Source: Sphingobium naphthae (lineage in GTDB: Bacteria > Pseudomonadota > Alphaproteobacteria > Sphingomonadales > Sphingomonadaceae). From it: a stretch of 64,000 nt of DNA. A program made the position numbers and the translations under genes. The DNA lies in assembly GCF_020782235.1 (NCBI RefSeq), contig NZ_JAJGNO010000003.1, positions 186,001 through 250,000 on the forward strand, written 5' to 3'. The notes under the pieces were generated by a model that was not told the DNA's origin, did not search any database, and saw only the letters and a list, made by a program, of their open reading frames with translations. Shown in pieces: positions 1 through 8,060 of the stretch (position 1 is its first letter; each line of letters begins with the position of its first letter).

Positions 1-882
1 GCTTTTCACGATCGCAGCTTCCTGTCGCCGCGCCGTACGCTGCATGTCGGGCGGGCGGAGGATGCGCCCCTGCGCGACGCGCTGCTGGCGCGGTTCGCGG
101 GCAAGGTCGTGCTGGAGCCAGTGGACCCTGCGCCCCAGGTGCCTGGCCTGCGGCCCGACTGGACCATCGGCGTCATGGAGGCGAGCTGCCGCGACATCGA
201 TGTGGCGGCGCTGCACCAGGCCTATCTGCGCCGGTTCGCGGCCGCCGGCGGCGCGATGTGGCTCAGCGCGAGCCTGCTGGCGGCGCGCGCCGAGGCCCAT
301 GGCTGGCGCATCGAAACGTCCCGCGGGCCGGTGCGCTGCGGCCTGATCGTCAACGCGGCGGGCGCCTGGGCGGACGAGGTCGCGCGGCGCAGCGGCGTCG
401 CGCCCATCGGCATCACCCCGCTGCGGCGCACGGTGGTTCAGCTCGGCGTTCCGGCCATGCCCTCGCCCGACCTGCCGCTGGTGATGGACCTGCGCGCGGG
501 CTTCTATTTCAAGCCGGAGGGGGCCGGGCGCGTCTGGCTGACCCCGCATGACGAGGATCCTTCGCCGCCCTGCGACGCCGCGCCGGAGGAACTGGCGGTG
601 GCGCAGGCGCTCGCCCGCTTCGAGGCCGCGGTCGATTGGCCAGTAACGCGGATCGAGCATAAATGGGCGGGTCTGCGCAGCTTCGCGCCGGATCGCGCGC
701 CGGTCTACGGGCCCGACCCGGACGTGCCCGGCTTCTTCTGGTTCGGGGGGCAGGGGGGCTTTGGTATCCAGACCGCCCCGGCCGCCGCGCTGCTGGGCCA
801 TTCGCTGATCAGCGGGTCGGCGCCGCCGCCCGCGATTGCGGGGCTGGACGCCGAACCCTATCTTCCCGGGCGCCTGCGCTGA
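1..882 (+). CDS. FAD-dependent oxidoreductase, DAO family (5' end missing)
   Basis: The frame is open from base 1 and ends at TGA 880-882, so 293 C-terminal residues are visible and the N-terminal GxGxxG dinucleotide-binding motif lies outside the window. The end of the protein has the FAD-contacting region typical of the D-amino-acid oxidase / glycine oxidase / DadA family (W-AGLRSFAPDRAPVYG, then FWFGGQGGFGIQTAP). Members oxidise amines or amino acids with FAD; the substrate cannot be read from this part. The gene is convergent with ubiG and there is no space between the two stop codons. Confidence 0.8.
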   Translation, partial: AFHDRSFLSPRRTLHVGRAEDAPLRDALLARFAGKVVLEPVDPAPQVPGLRPDWTIGVMEASCRDIDVAALHQAYLRRFAAAGGAMWLSASLLAARAEAHGWRIETSRGPVRCGLIVNAAGAWADEVARRSGVAPIGITPLRRTVVQLGVPAMPSPDLPLVMDLRAGFYFKPEGAGRVWLTPHDEDPSPPCDAAPEELAVAQALARFEAAVDWPVTRIEHKWAGLRSFAPDRAPVYGPDPDVPGFFWFGGQGGFGIQTAPAAALLGHSLISGSAPPPAIAGLDAEPYLPGRLR

Positions 883-1617
883 TCAGCTTTTGTGACGGGC
901 GGTCAGCAGATAGTTGATCGCCTTGTTGGCGGACAGGGCGAAGCCCCGGGCGGGATCGAAGCTGAGGCCGCTGCTGTCGGTCACGTCCAGGCCCGCCTCC
1001 TCCAGCAGCACCGTCAATTCCTCGGGCGTCAGGAACTTGCCCCAGTCATGCGTGCCCTTGGGAATGCCGCCGATGCTCTCGCCGATGGTGATCATCGCCA
1101 GGCGCGACAGCGGCGTGCGATTGGGCGTCGACAGGATCATGAGCCCGCCGGGCGCGAGCTTTGCGGCCAACGCACGCACGAAAGCGGCCGGGTCGGCGAC
1201 ATGCTCGATCACCTCCATCGACGTGACGAGGTCGAAGCCATCCTCCGCCATCGCTTCCACCGGCGTGGCGCGATAGTCGATGCTGAGCCCCTGGCCCTCC
1301 GCATGCGCCTGTGCGGCGGCGATATTTTCCGGCGCGGCGTCAAGGCCGGTCACCGCCGCGCCCAGCCGCGCCAGCGGTTCGGCCAGAAGACCGGCGCCGC
1401 ATCCGACATCCAGCGCGCGCTTGCCGTCAAGCGGGCGGAAGGCCTGCTCCCGGCCGGGCCAATGCTGGTCGATGGCGGCGCGGATATAGCGCAGCCGCAC
1501 CGGGTTCAGCTTGTGCAGCATCGCGCTCGATCCGCGGGGATCCCACCAGTCGGCGGCCATCGCCCCGAAATGAGCGGCTTCCCTGGGGTCGATCGTTGCG
1601 GGCGCGTTAGGAGCCAT
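883..1617 (-). CDS. ubiG: Ubiquinone biosynthesis O-methyltransferase UbiG
   Basis: Class I SAM-dependent methyltransferase of 244 residues that performs the two O-methylations of ubiquinone synthesis. The SAM-binding motif I is clear (LDVGCGAGLLAEPLARLGA, about residues 68-86), followed by the acidic motif TGLDAAPENI and the EVIEHVADP post-motif. The N-terminal AAHFGAMAADWWDPRGS block and the LNPVRLRYI segment are typical of UbiG. I chose ATG at 1617; an in-frame GTG at 1623 would add two residues, and neither start has a strong Shine-Dalgarno sequence. Length matches the family. Confidence 0.92.
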   Translation of the reverse strand: MAPNAPATIDPREAAHFGAMAADWWDPRGSSAMLHKLNPVRLRYIRAAIDQHWPGREQAFRPLDGKRALDVGCGAGLLAEPLARLGAAVTGLDAAPENIAAAQAHAEGQGLSIDYRATPVEAMAEDGFDLVTSMEVIEHVADPAAFVRALAAKLAPGGLMILSTPNRTPLSRLAMITIGESIGGIPKGTHDWGKFLTPEELTVLLEEAGLDVTDSSGLSFDPARGFALSANKAINYLLTARHKS

Positions 1618-1682
1618 GGTCACTTTCGTCTGTTGTTTCCCCGGCTTCTAGCAGTCGCCGCGTCGCAGGCAAATGGATCACG

Positions 1683-1868
1683 TCAGCCGCTGCCGCTCGC
1701 CTTGTCCTCCGCGTCCATCTTGCGATACAGCTCGTCCGTCGCCTGCTCGGTCCGGGCGATGTCTCGCGGATCCTTGCGCCGCTTGTTGCTGATGATCACG
1801 AAGATCAGCACCAGCCCCAGCAGCACCGGCCCGCCTATGACGGCAAGGCTCCAGATACTTCCATCCAT
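1683..1868 (-). CDS. Small single-pass membrane protein
   Basis: A 61-residue protein beginning MDGSIWSLAVIGG. It has one hydrophobic segment (about residues 5-26) followed by a basic stretch (NKRRKDP) and a charged tail, so it should be anchored in the inner membrane with a short cytoplasmic domain. The start at 1868 is supported by an AGGAGG ribosome-binding site six bases upstream; the frame extends further but without a site. I do not recognise a named family. It lies between ubiG and lysC, read toward ubiG. Confidence 0.7.
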   Translation of the reverse strand: MDGSIWSLAVIGGPVLLGLVLIFVIISNKRRKDPRDIARTEQATDELYRKMDAEDKASGSG

Positions 1869-2030
1869 CCTATCCTCCTGTCCTGTCTGACAGGAAAGAT
1901 CGGGAGGCGCGGCTTGTTCCACGAGCCGCCGTGCGATTGCTTGCCATATCTGCCGCGACTGCTAATAGGAGCGCCGTTTTGCCCCTCCGGGACATAATCT
2001 TTCACAGCAACGGCAAGGTTCGGCACACAA

Positions 2031-3296
2031 ATGGCGCGCATCGTGATGAAATTCGGCGGCACCTCCATGGCGGGGATGGAGCGAATTCGCAACGTGGCCG
2101 CGCGCGTCAAACATGTCGTCTCGCAGGGTCATGAGGTCGCGGTCGTCGTGTCCGCCATGGCGGGCGAAACCGACCGGCTGGTCGGCTTTTGCAAGGAAGC
2201 CTCGCCGCTCTATGATCCGGCCGAATATGACGTCGTCGTCGCGTCGGGCGAGCAGGTGACCAGCGGCCTTCTCGCCATGACGCTCAAGGCCATGGGCGTC
2301 GATGCGCGCAGCTGGCTCGGCTGGCAACTGCCGATCCGCACGATCGAGGCGCATGCCAAGGCGCGCATCGCGACGATCGAGACCGACGCGCTGGTATCGG
2401 CGATGCAGGCGGGGCAGGTCGCCGTCATTCCCGGTTTCCAGGGCATGATGGACGACAAGCGGGTGTCCACGCTGGGCCGCGGCGGGTCCGATACGTCGGC
2501 GGTCGCGGTGGCGGCCGCGGTGAAGGCGGATCGCTGCGACATCTATACCGATGTCGACGGCGTCTACACCACCGATCCGCGCATCGTCGCCCGCGCGCGC
2601 AAGCTTGACCTCGTCACCTATGAGGAGATGCTGGAGCTGGCTTCGGTCGGCGCCAAGGTGCTCCAGACCCGATCGGTCGGCCTCGCCATGAAGGAAGGCG
2701 TGGTCGTGCAGGTGCTTTCTTCCTTCGATGAACCCACCCAGGATGACCTTCCCGGCACGCTGATCGTGAGCGACGAGGAACTGGAAGCCAAGCTCAAGGA
2801 AACGAAGATGGAACGTCAGCTCATCACCGGCATCGCCCATGACAAGAATGAGGCGAAGATCATCGTCACGCGCGTGCCCGACAAGCCGGGCGCGGTGGCC
2901 AGCATCTTCACGCCGCTGGCGGACGCCGCGATCAACGTCGACATGATCATCCAGAATGACAGCAAGGACACGGAAGAGACGGACGTCACCTTCACCGTGC
3001 CGCGCGCGGACCTCGCGCGCAGCGTCGACATATTGGAAGCACGCAAGGAAGAGATCGGCTTCCGCCGCATCATCACCGACACCGAAGTCGCCAAGATCAG
3101 CGTCGTGGGCGTCGGCATGCGCAGCCATGCCGGCGTCGCCGCCACCATGTTCAAGACGCTGGCCGAACGGGGCATCAATATCGAGGCCATCTCCACCAGC
3201 GAGATCAAGGTCAGCGTGCTGATCGACGAGGACGAAACCGAATTGGCCGTCCGCGTCCTGCACACCGCCTACGGCCTCGACGCGCCTGCGGCTTGA
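2031..3296 (+). CDS. lysC: Aspartate kinase LysC
   Basis: Aspartokinase of 421 residues, the first step of the Lys/Thr/Met pathway (phosphorylation of L-aspartate). The N-terminal amino-acid-kinase domain begins ARIVMKFGGTSM and holds GRGGSDTSAVAVAAA (about residue 145) and the YTDVDGVYTTDPR block. Two ACT domains follow from about residue 260 (TRVPDKPGAVASIF and VVGVGMRSHAGVAATMF), the sites of lysine/threonine feedback in this class. The length is typical of the alpha-subunit form that in many bacteria also gives a shorter beta chain from an internal start. A strong terminator follows. Confidence 0.95.
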   Translation: MARIVMKFGGTSMAGMERIRNVAARVKHVVSQGHEVAVVVSAMAGETDRLVGFCKEASPLYDPAEYDVVVASGEQVTSGLLAMTLKAMGVDARSWLGWQLPIRTIEAHAKARIATIETDALVSAMQAGQVAVIPGFQGMMDDKRVSTLGRGGSDTSAVAVAAAVKADRCDIYTDVDGVYTTDPRIVARARKLDLVTYEEMLELASVGAKVLQTRSVGLAMKEGVVVQVLSSFDEPTQDDLPGTLIVSDEELEAKLKETKMERQLITGIAHDKNEAKIIVTRVPDKPGAVASIFTPLADAAINVDMIIQNDSKDTEETDVTFTVPRADLARSVDILEARKEEIGFRRIITDTEVAKISVVGVGMRSHAGVAATMFKTLAERGINIEAISTSEIKVSVLIDEDETELAVRVLHTAYGLDAPAA

Positions 3297-3306
3297 CAGA
3301 AACGCT

Positions 3307-3439
3307 CCCCTCCCGTTCAAAGGGAGGGTCGGGATATATGGCGAGCCTAGCGAGCCTGCTTCCTCTCGATCGATGGCAGGCGCCTGCGGATGCAATCGCA
3401 CCCACCCCAACCCCTCCCTTGAACGGGAGGGGCTTTTTT
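3307..3439 (+). terminator. Paired inverted-repeat element ending in a rho-independent terminator after lysC
   Basis: Two mirror-image hairpin units flank about 80 bp. Left unit 3307-3328 and right unit 3411-3432 are reverse complements apart from one inserted base. The right unit is itself a perfect hairpin (CCCCTCCC, loop TTGAAC, GGGAGGGG) followed by C and six T, a textbook terminator for lysC. The two arms can also pair with each other over about 20 bp. I regard it as a terminator of repeat origin (REP-like); that the family is dispersed is an inference. Confidence 0.75.
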
Positions 3440-3458
3440 GATTCAACGGATTGATGAT

Positions 3459-4472
3459 ATGACCAACGCCAAGCTCACGTCCCTCATGTCCCGCGGCACC
3501 GACTTTCTGGGTTGCGAGACCGCAATACTCTGCGGCGCGATGAGCTGGGTCAGCGAACGCAATCTGGTGGCGGCGATCTCCAATGCCGGCGGCTTCGGCG
3601 TGATCGCCTGCGGCGCGATGACGCCCGACCTGCTGGATGCCGAGATCGCGGCGACCAAGGCGCTGACCGATCGGCCCTTCGGCGTCAACCTCATCACCAT
3701 GCACCCGCAGCTGTTCGACCTGATCGACGTTTGCGCGCGGCATGCGGTCGGCCATGTCGTGCTGGCGGGCGGCCTGCCGCCCAAGGGCAGCATCGAGGCG
3801 ATCAAGCAGAAGGGCGCCAGGCTCATCTGCTTCGCCCCTGCGCTCAGCCTGGCCAAGAAGCTGGTGCGGTCGGGCGTCGATGCGCTGGTGGTCGAGGGGA
3901 TGGAGGCGGGCGGCCATATCGGTCCGGTTTCCACCAGCGTGCTGGCGCAGGAAATCCTGCCCGACATGGCCGGCCAGGTGCCGGTCTTCGTTGCTGGCGG
4001 CATCGGCCGGGGCGAAGCGATCGCCGCCTATCTGGAGATGGGCGCGGCGGGCGTGCAGCTTGGCACTCGCTTCGCCTGCGCGAGCGAGAGCATCGCCCAC
4101 CCCAATTTCAAGAAGGCGTTTTTCCGCGCTTCGGCGCGCGACGCGGTGGCAAGCGTGCAGATCGACGCGCGCCTGCCGGTGATCCCCGTGCGCGCGCTCA
4201 AGAATGCGGGCACCGAAAGCTTTACCGCCAAGCAGCGCGAAGTCGCCAATCTGCTGGACAGCGGCGCGATCGAGATGATGGAGGCGCAGTTGCAGATCGA
4301 ACATTATTGGGCGGGCGCCCTGCGCCGCGCGGTGATCGACGGCGATGTCGAGGGCGGGTCGCTGATGGCCGGCCAGTCGGTCGGCATGGTGACGCGCGAG
4401 GAGCCGGTCGCAGCGATCATCGCGCAGTTGATGGATGAAGCCGCGCAGGCACTGGAACGGCGAACCGCCTGA
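3459..4472 (+). CDS. Nitronate monooxygenase / NPD-type flavin oxidoreductase
   Basis: TIM-barrel flavoprotein of 337 residues of the 2-nitropropane dioxygenase (nitronate monooxygenase) family, which uses FMN to oxidise nitronates; some members are FabK-like enoyl reductases. Visible motifs are AAISNAGGFGVIACG near the N-terminus, VVEGMEAGGHIG around residue 145 (the family's His-containing active-site loop) and FVAGGIGRGEAIAAYLEMGA with GVQLGTRF (FMN phosphate binding). ATG 3459 is preferred over an in-frame TTG at 3438, which lies in the T-run of the lysC terminator. It stands alone, so its substrate is open. Confidence 0.85.
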   Translation: MTNAKLTSLMSRGTDFLGCETAILCGAMSWVSERNLVAAISNAGGFGVIACGAMTPDLLDAEIAATKALTDRPFGVNLITMHPQLFDLIDVCARHAVGHVVLAGGLPPKGSIEAIKQKGARLICFAPALSLAKKLVRSGVDALVVEGMEAGGHIGPVSTSVLAQEILPDMAGQVPVFVAGGIGRGEAIAAYLEMGAAGVQLGTRFACASESIAHPNFKKAFFRASARDAVASVQIDARLPVIPVRALKNAGTESFTAKQREVANLLDSGAIEMMEAQLQIEHYWAGALRRAVIDGDVEGGSLMAGQSVGMVTREEPVAAIIAQLMDEAAQALERRTA

Positions 4473-4558
4473 AACCTTGCGGTAAACCGAGTGTTGGGCA
4501 TATTCCCTTGAAGCCAACCGCCCGGCATGACCGGCGCATAATCCTCTCGGAGAATTAG

Positions 4559-5533
4559 ATGTTCGTCTCGCGCCGACTTGCTGGCCGGATTTCCCTGGTA
4601 TCGCTGGCGGTTCTTGCCGCCTGTTCGACACCGCCGCCCCCGCCGCCGCCCACGCCGCCGCCGGTCGTGGTGCCGACCGTGCGTCCGGTGCCGCCGGATA
4701 ATGCGGCCGAAGGCATGGCCATCCCCACCAAGGATGAGGAAGGCAAATATCTGACCGCCAATCGCGGCGTCACGTCCAACACCGCTTTGTGGCATGTGCG
4801 CATGGCGCTCAACGTCGCGGCGCTCAACTGCGACAAATATGGGGCGACCGCGCGCAACCAGTATAACCAGATATTGGCGGTCCACGGACCGATCCTCAAA
4901 GCCGCCAATTCCGCGGTCGAGCGCAACTACAAGGTGGCCTATGGCAATGCCGCCATCGGGTCGCGCGAGCGGCTGAACACGGTGGTCTATAATTTCTTCG
5001 CGCTGCCGCCAGTCATCAAGCATTTCTGCCCGGTCGCGGTGACGGTCGGCACGAAGCTGCTTTCGACGCCCTCGTCGCAACTGTTGCTGATGGCGCCGCA
5101 ATGGCTGGCCGAGCTGGAAAAGCCTTTCCAGGATTTCTACGCCGCTTACGAGGATTATCTGCGCCGCCTGGCCGAATGGCAGTCGCGCTTCGGCGCGACC
5201 GTGACCGTCATCGTGTCGCCGACGCCGCTGCCGCCGCCGCCCAAGCCGCCGGGCGAAGCGCCGCCGCCGGGATGGCAGCCCAGCTATTCGAGCGCGCTCG
5301 AAGCGACCGCGCCGCCGCCCGACGACACGGCGGGAGCCGCGCCGTCATCGTCCGCGACCGTGCAGCCGCTGCCGGGTGCGACGGGCATGTCCGTGCCCTC
5401 CACCGCCACGGTTCAGCCGCTCCCGCCCTCGGCGAGTGACGCGCCGGTCGGACCGCCTGCGCCCAGCAGCTTCACGCCCGATGACGGCGCGCCCCGGCTG
5501 GAGGTCCAGCCGATCCCGCCCCAGGGCGACTGA
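4559..5533 (+). CDS. Proline-rich lipoprotein, hypothetical
   Basis: A 324-residue protein with a signal peptide ending in a lipobox (VLAAC, Cys about residue 22), followed directly by a poly-proline stretch. Residues about 50-220 form a helical, Pro-poor domain (for example TSNTALWHVRMALNVAALNC and PVIKHFCPVAV), and the last 100 residues are again Pro/Ala-rich with repeated TVQPLP units. This suggests an envelope-anchored protein with a long flexible arm. GGAGA six bases before ATG 4559 supports the start. No named domain is recognised. Confidence 0.75.
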   Translation: MFVSRRLAGRISLVSLAVLAACSTPPPPPPPTPPPVVVPTVRPVPPDNAAEGMAIPTKDEEGKYLTANRGVTSNTALWHVRMALNVAALNCDKYGATARNQYNQILAVHGPILKAANSAVERNYKVAYGNAAIGSRERLNTVVYNFFALPPVIKHFCPVAVTVGTKLLSTPSSQLLLMAPQWLAELEKPFQDFYAAYEDYLRRLAEWQSRFGATVTVIVSPTPLPPPPKPPGEAPPPGWQPSYSSALEATAPPPDDTAGAAPSSSATVQPLPGATGMSVPSTATVQPLPPSASDAPVGPPAPSSFTPDDGAPRLEVQPIPPQGD

Positions 5534-5542
5534 GACACGGAG

Positions 5543-5977
5543 TCAGCCGCGCGCGTCGAAGCGGGCGCGCGCGGCCTCGACCATGTCCAGATTGCGTTCG
5601 GCCCAGATCCACACGCCGCAAAAGGCGGCGCTCAGGCTGTTGCCCAGCGGCGTCAGCGCATAATCGACGCGCGGCGGCACCACGGGGTGCACGGTGCGTG
5701 TCAGCAACCCGTCCCGCTCCATCTGACGCAGCGTCTGCGTCAGCATCTTCTGGCTGATCCCCTCCACCTGCCGACCGATCTCGGTGAAGCGGAGCGTCCC
5801 CTTCTCCTCCAGCAGCTCCAGGATCAGCATCGTCCATTTGTCGGCCACTCGTCCGATCAGTTCGTTGACGAGTCGCTCGACCCGCGGGTCGATCTCGCTG
5901 GGCGGCACGGCGGCCAGATAGTGTTCGGCCTTGGAAATATCCTGCGCGTCGAAGCGATTTTCCAGCGGATTTGCCAT
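5543..5977 (-). CDS. HxlR-family transcriptional regulator
   Basis: A 144-residue winged-helix regulator. The HxlR signature is complete: LIGRVADKWTMLILELLEE, RFTEIGRQVEGISQKMLTQTLRQMERDGLLTRTV, then PPRVDYALTPLGNSL. I place the start at ATG 5977, which has GGGAAG eight bases upstream; a longer frame to 6034 lacks a site. It is divergent from the SDR gene at 6075, whose expression it probably controls. The sequence AGTTAGAAA directly before its ATG also occurs upstream of the second HxlR gene (7259-7939). Confidence 0.88.
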   Translation of the reverse strand: MANPLENRFDAQDISKAEHYLAAVPPSEIDPRVERLVNELIGRVADKWTMLILELLEEKGTLRFTEIGRQVEGISQKMLTQTLRQMERDGLLTRTVHPVVPPRVDYALTPLGNSLSAAFCGVWIWAERNLDMVEAARARFDARG

Positions 5978-6074
5978 TTCTAACTTCCCGGTGACTACGG
6001 CACTTTCTGGTGCCTTCTTTCCAAAGGAGAGCATAGGGCTACATCAGCGGCAGGCCAATCGAAAGGAGCGATCC

Positions 6075-6812
6075 ATGCAACCCACAGGCAATACCATCCT
6101 CATCACCGGCGGCGGTTCGGGCATCGGCGCGGCGCTGGCGCATGAATTTCACGAAGCCGGCAATCAGGTCATCATCGCCGGACGGCGGCGCGACGCCCTC
6201 GATGCCGTGGTCGCGAAACATCCCGGCATGGCGGCGGTGACGCTGGACATGGCCGACGCGGCGGCGATCCCCGCCTTCGCGCAGCAATTATTGGCGGATT
6301 TCCCCGCCCTCAATGCGGTGCTGCTCAATGCTGGGATCATGGTGGCGGAGGACAGGATCGACCTCGACGTGGCGGAGGCGACGATCGCGACCAACCTGCT
6401 CGGCCCCATCCGCCTGACCCATGCGCTGCTGCCCCATCTGGAGGCGCAGCCGGCCGCGACGATCCTGACCGTGTCGTCGGGTCTCGCCTTCGTCCCGTTG
6501 GTGGCGACGCCCACCTATTGCGCGACCAAGGCGGCGATCCACAGCTGGTCCCTGTCGCTGCGCGCGCAGCTCCAGGACGGCAATGTCGACGTGGTCGAAA
6601 TCATCCCGCCCGCGGTCCAGACCGACCTGATGCCGGGCCATGCCGAGGATCCGCGCGCGCTGCCGCTGGCCGAATATATCGCCGAGACCATGGCGTTGCT
6701 GCGGCGTCAGCCGACCCCGCCGGAAATCCATGTCGAGCGCGTCAAATTCCTCAGCGAAGCGGCGCAGCGCGGTGAATTTCCTCAGGCGTTCGCCGCGCTC
6801 AACCAGCGCTGA
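6075..6812 (+). CDS. SDR-family NAD(P)-dependent oxidoreductase
   Basis: Classical short-chain dehydrogenase of 245 residues. The Rossmann motif ITGGGSGIGAALAHEF lies at about residues 9-24, LLNAGIM at about 85, the catalytic Ser in TVSSGLAF and the YxxxK pair in TYCATKAAIHSWS. The sequence resembles the DltE-like group of SDRs. AAGGAG nine bases upstream supports ATG 6075. It is divergent from an HxlR regulator, a common arrangement for quinone- or aldehyde-responsive SDR genes; the substrate is not known. Confidence 0.88.
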   Translation: MQPTGNTILITGGGSGIGAALAHEFHEAGNQVIIAGRRRDALDAVVAKHPGMAAVTLDMADAAAIPAFAQQLLADFPALNAVLLNAGIMVAEDRIDLDVAEATIATNLLGPIRLTHALLPHLEAQPAATILTVSSGLAFVPLVATPTYCATKAAIHSWSLSLRAQLQDGNVDVVEIIPPAVQTDLMPGHAEDPRALPLAEYIAETMALLRRQPTPPEIHVERVKFLSEAAQRGEFPQAFAALNQR

Positions 6813-6843
6813 CACCCTTGCCATCGGGGCCAGCGCGTCTTAT

Positions 6844-6931
6844 CTCGCACCGCGTAACCGGGGCAACGTCCCCTTCCGCGCGGTGCGGGTTCAAGTCCGG
6901 GACGGCCCGGCTCTCTATGCGAAGGAGAGCC
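6844..6931 (+). promoter_or_regulatory. Structured leader of sugE/gdx, candidate guanidine-responsive RNA
   Basis: The leader can fold into three hairpins. Hairpin A pairs 6844-6854 with 6879-6889 (11 bp, one G-U) and encloses GGGG/CCCC with the loop CAACGT. Hairpin B, 6897-6910, is CCGGG-ACGG-CCCGG; an ACGR tetraloop on a GC stem is the defining element of the guanidine-II (mini-ykkC) riboswitch, known upstream of sugE/gdx. Hairpin C pairs 6909-6915 with 6925-6931 and buries the AAGGAG ribosome-binding site, sharing two bases with hairpin B. Hairpin A is not a standard ACGR partner, so the class assignment is uncertain. Confidence 0.5.
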
Positions 6932-6934
6932 ATC

Positions 6935-7255
6935 ATGGCCTGGGTCTATCTGTTCGTCGCCGGCATTCTCGAAATCGTCTGGGCTTATGCGATGAAGCAA
7001 TCGCACGGGTTCAGCCGTCTCATCCCCAGCCTCGTCACCCTGGGCGCGATGATCGCCAGTTTCGGCTTGTTGGCGCTGGCACTGCGCAGCCTGCCGCTCG
7101 GCACGGCCTATATGATCTGGACGGGCATCGGCGCACTGGGCGCCTTTGCCGTCGGCATCGCCTTCCTGTGCGAAGGCGTGAGCGCGTCGCGGCTGGTCGT
7201 GGCCGCTCTCATCCTGGCAGGCTTGCTGCTGATGAAGCTGACGGCGTCCGCGTGA
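6935..7255 (+). CDS. sugE: SugE/Gdx small multidrug resistance family guanidinium exporter
   Basis: A 106-residue four-helix inner-membrane protein of the SMR family. It has the essential Glu at residue 13 (GILEIVWAYAMKQS) and the SugE/Gdx pattern MKQSHGF, LPLGTAYMIWTGIG and GVSASRLVVAALILAG. Gdx proteins work as dual-topology homodimers that exchange protons for guanidinium. ATG 6935 has AAGGAG seven bases upstream, inside a hairpin of the leader at 6844-6931. The following gene is convergent. Confidence 0.9.
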   Translation: MAWVYLFVAGILEIVWAYAMKQSHGFSRLIPSLVTLGAMIASFGLLALALRSLPLGTAYMIWTGIGALGAFAVGIAFLCEGVSASRLVVAALILAGLLLMKLTASA

Positions 7256-7258
7256 CGC

Positions 7259-7939
7259 TCAACCGCCCGCGAACGTGACCGGGGCCTTGGGGGGCACGGG
7301 GAAAAGGCGGACGAACCGGTCCGCCACGTCTCTGTCTCCCTCGACAGTCAAGGCGTCGGCGACATCCTCGAACCGCGCGCCGCCATAGATGACCGCCACC
7401 AGCGCATTGGGATCGCCGATGAAGATCGCGTCGGCGCCCGCTGCGTCGCCGCGGTCGATCAGCAGTGCGCCATCCTTCAGCACCCCGCGAAATTCTTCTT
7501 CGCCGAACCGCATGCCGATGGTGGCGTGCAGGTCGCCGATCGCTGACCGATCGATCATCGTGCGCAGCGACAGGATGACCGACACCGGGCTCATCGGCTT
7601 GCCCGGCTCCATGGTGGGCGATCGCGCTGCCCAGCGTCCCAGCACCTGGAAGAGGATTTCCGACTCGCGGCCCCAGTCGGTCAGCTCGTAAATCTGGCTG
7701 GCGGCGGGCGGAGGCAGGCGCCGCCGCACCAGGATGCTGGCCGCCTCCAGTTCCTCCAGCCGCTGCGTCAGCATATTGGCGCTGATTCCGGGCAGGCCGG
7801 CGCGCAGATCGGTGAAGCGCTTGGGGCCCAGCATCAATTCGCGCATGATCGGCATCGCCCAGCGATCGCCGATGATGTCGAGCGCATGGGCGACGGCGCA
7901 GCCATCCTGATAGGCGCGTTTGCGACTGTTCTGACTCAT
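7259..7939 (-). CDS. HxlR-family regulator with C-terminal SCP2-like domain
   Basis: A 226-residue regulator. Residues about 10-105 are an HxlR winged helix (CAVAHALDIIGDRWAMPIMRE, RFTDLRAGLPGISANMLTQR, YELTDWGRE). Residues about 120-225 (ATIGMRFGEEEFRGVLKDG... ALVAVIYGGARFEDVADAL) look like a sterol-carrier-protein-2 fold that could bind a hydrophobic ligand; this second assignment is inference. It is divergent from the 8061-10203 operon and is its likely regulator. A GGTTAT/ATAACC inverted repeat (7941-7946 and 7973-7978) lies in the shared upstream region. Confidence 0.85.
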   Translation of the reverse strand: MSQNSRKRAYQDGCAVAHALDIIGDRWAMPIMRELMLGPKRFTDLRAGLPGISANMLTQRLEELEAASILVRRRLPPPAASQIYELTDWGRESEILFQVLGRWAARSPTMEPGKPMSPVSVILSLRTMIDRSAIGDLHATIGMRFGEEEFRGVLKDGALLIDRGDAAGADAIFIGDPNALVAVIYGGARFEDVADALTVEGDRDVADRFVRLFPVPPKAPVTFAGG

Positions 7940-7940
7940 T

Positions 7941-7978
7941 GGTTATCTTTTCTAACTGAGCTGTTGCTTTAAATAACC
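7941..7978. promoter_or_regulatory. Inverted repeat upstream of the HxlR-SCP2 regulator
   Basis: GGTTAT at 7941-7946 and ATAACC at 7973-7978 are exact reverse complements separated by 26 bp, directly before the regulator start at 7939 and upstream of the rightward DUF1428 operon. The AT-rich spacer contains CTAACT. This is a plausible autoregulatory operator; no footprint data are implied. Confidence 0.35.
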
Positions 7979-8060
7979 CTGGAGCGCAGAAAGTGCAAGC
8001 GGTGAGTCGGCGCATACGACCAGGATGGCGTGGCACACCCTGAAAATGAGGAGAGAGACG

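Noticed and set aside
1962..4631. 889-codon open frame on the minus strand across lysC and the flavoprotein gene
   Set aside because: It is the antisense shadow of two well-recognised genes in high-GC DNA; its His/Asp/Arg-rich sequence has no family features.
6880..6910. tRNA-like T-arm (GGGTTCAAGTCC)
   Set aside because: The T-stem does not pair beyond two bases and no acceptor or anticodon arm is present; the sequence is better explained by the sugE leader hairpins.
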